In this document: in pieces, positions 63,304-64,000 of the stretch
Layout of the letters: each line of letters begins with the position of its first letter
How positions within the stretch are numbered: the stretch's first letter is position 1
Assembly (NCBI GenBank): GCA_017621205.1
Contig: JAGATQ010000015.1
Location: forward strand, 1 to 64,000
Origin: Lachnospira sp.
GTDB lineage: Bacteria; Bacillota; Clostridia; Lachnospirales; Lachnospiraceae
Direction of reading: 5' to 3'
Length of the DNA: 64,000 nt
Notes under the pieces: generated by a model
Databases searched by the model: none
Told to the model about the DNA's origin: nothing
What the model saw: only the letters and a program-made list of their open reading frames with translations
Program-made: the position numbers and the translations under genes

Positions 63304-64000
63304 CTACCACTCATACGGTGTGTTCTGGTACACATAATAATTGAGCCAGTTATAATAAAGCGTATTCGCATGACACCGCCATGTCTTGGGTGGAACCTTC
63401 TCAGGGTCATCCTCCGGATAATAATTCTCAGGAATCTTCGGTTCAATTCCTTTTTCCAAATCCCGTTTATACTCCTTATCCAGTGTCAGCTGGTCATACT
63501 CCGGGTGACCGGTTACAAAAATATTCTTCATCCTTTTGTCAATAATCAGATAGGGCCCTGCCACCTCTGATTCTGCCACAATCTCCAAATCATCGAGTGT
63601 CTCAATATCCGCTTTGTCAAATCCGGTATAGCGGGAATGAGGTACAAAAAAGGTATCATCAAAGCCCCGGACAAGAGGTGTTTTCTTATGGAAGGTATGA
63701 TGCTCATAGATACCGGACAGCTTTTCTTTTAGCAGATGCTTTTGCACTCCATAGTGATAGTAAAGCCCTGCCTGAGCCCCCCAACAGATATGTAGAGTGG
63801 AGGTTACATTGGTCTTACTCCACTCCATAATTTCTGTCAGCTCCTTCCAGTAATCCACCTCCTCAAAAGCAAGTGTCTCCACCGGAGCTCCCGTAATAAT
63901 CAAACCATCATAGCGATGCTTCCTAACCTCATCAAAATAGACATAGAACCGCTCCAAATGCTCTGTAGGAGTATTCTTCGATTCATGGGAACCCATACGG
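63304..64000 (-). CDS. metA: Homoserine O-acyltransferase MetA, 5' end outside window
   Basis: The C-terminal 230 or so residues of MetA, which acylates homoserine at the start of methionine synthesis. The segments [51 protein letters not shown] (glutamine-amidotransferase-like fold, with the Cys in [16 protein letters not shown]) and [16 protein letters not shown] with the catalytic Glu and His are present. Specificity for acetyl- or succinyl-CoA cannot be fixed from this part, although Firmicutes members usually use acetyl-CoA. The frame is open at position 64000, so the start lies beyond the window. It ends 18 bases before lepB. Confidence 0.94.
   Translation of the reverse strand, partial: RMGSHESKNTPTEHLERFYVYFDEVRKHRYDGLIITGAPVETLAFEEVDYWKELTEIMEWSKTNVTSTLHICWGAQAGLYYHYGVQKHLLKEKLSGIYEHHTFHKKTPLVRGFDDTFFVPHSRYTGFDKADIETLDDLEIVAESEVAGPYLIIDKRMKNIFVTGHPEYDQLTLDKEYKRDLEKGIEPKIPENYYPEDDPEKVPPKTWRCHANTLYYNWLNYYVYQNTPYEW

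Noticed and set aside
1-64000. tRNA, rRNA or insertion-sequence transposase genes
   Set aside because: None was recognised on either strand by eye; no transposase frame appears among the long open frames.

Overview
The window reads as a chromosomal segment of a spore-forming, probably motile, low-to-mid-GC Clostridia, most likely a Lachnospiraceae-type Firmicute. The grounds are the gene blocks yqfC-yqfD-phoH-ybeY-cdd, mutS-mutL-miaA-ynbB and rbgA-rnhB-ylqG/ylqH, a SpoVB-type flippase, FlhB-like and FliK-like proteins, near-universal AGGAGG ribosome binding sites, and a short HisG that needs HisZ. Almost every gene lies on the minus strand, so the text below follows transcription from high to low coordinates where that helps.

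Layout. At 1-3.6 kb is a very large secreted, repeat-rich surface protein, broken by a single-base frameshift and running off the left edge. At 3.8-16.1 kb are a GyrB-motif-like orphan, a PLP lyase, miaA, mutL, a GNAT acetyltransferase, a YjjG-type nucleotidase, mutS, a lipoprotein, miaB and a toxin-first toxin-antitoxin pair. At 16.2-24 kb are proline synthesis genes (proB, proA) with DUF896 and 5-formyl-THF cyclo-ligase genes, two translationally coupled FAD oxidoreductases and a DUF815 ATPase. At 24.3-36.5 kb are a BofC-like protein, a flippase with a long acidic tail, cdd, a DUF3048 lipoprotein, ybeY, phoH, yqfD, yqfC, rpsU, a degenerate CapA-like protein and alaS. At 36.5-44.9 kb is histidine biosynthesis (hisZ, hisG, hisD, then LemA and DUF2207 genes, then hisB and a HisF-like/HisI/HisE fusion). 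At 45-47.1 kb are recU, an RluA-type synthase and a membrane protein. At 47.4-50.2 kb is an AT-rich accessory islet with genes on both strands. At 50.2-64 kb are ygiQ, an RsuA-type synthase, gpsA, plsY, der, pgeF, yraN, flhB-like, ylqG-like, rnhB, two signal peptidases flanking rbgA, and the 3' part of metA.

The least ordinary content is in the gaps. At least eight long imperfect palindromes (about 145-325 bp) sit between genes, usually just downstream of a stop codon. One family has three copies at 21988-22276, 22344-22646 and 41263-41587. A second has three full copies at 13716-13866, 41060-41203 and 57285-57434, plus a half copy near 24036. Two more are single. Within each family the two arms of a copy match each other even where copies differ in sequence, so pairing is maintained while sequence drifts. 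That points to a structured RNA, a foldback mobile element, or arm correction.

A second unusual signal is in the AT-rich islet. Three unrelated small genes, on both strands, are each preceded by the same short segment, which can encode FR(A/T)(E/N)QI. It looks like a shared junction left by cassette-type exchange of accessory (possibly immunity-type) genes.

All family calls come from reading motifs and gene order by eye. No database search or folding program was run.
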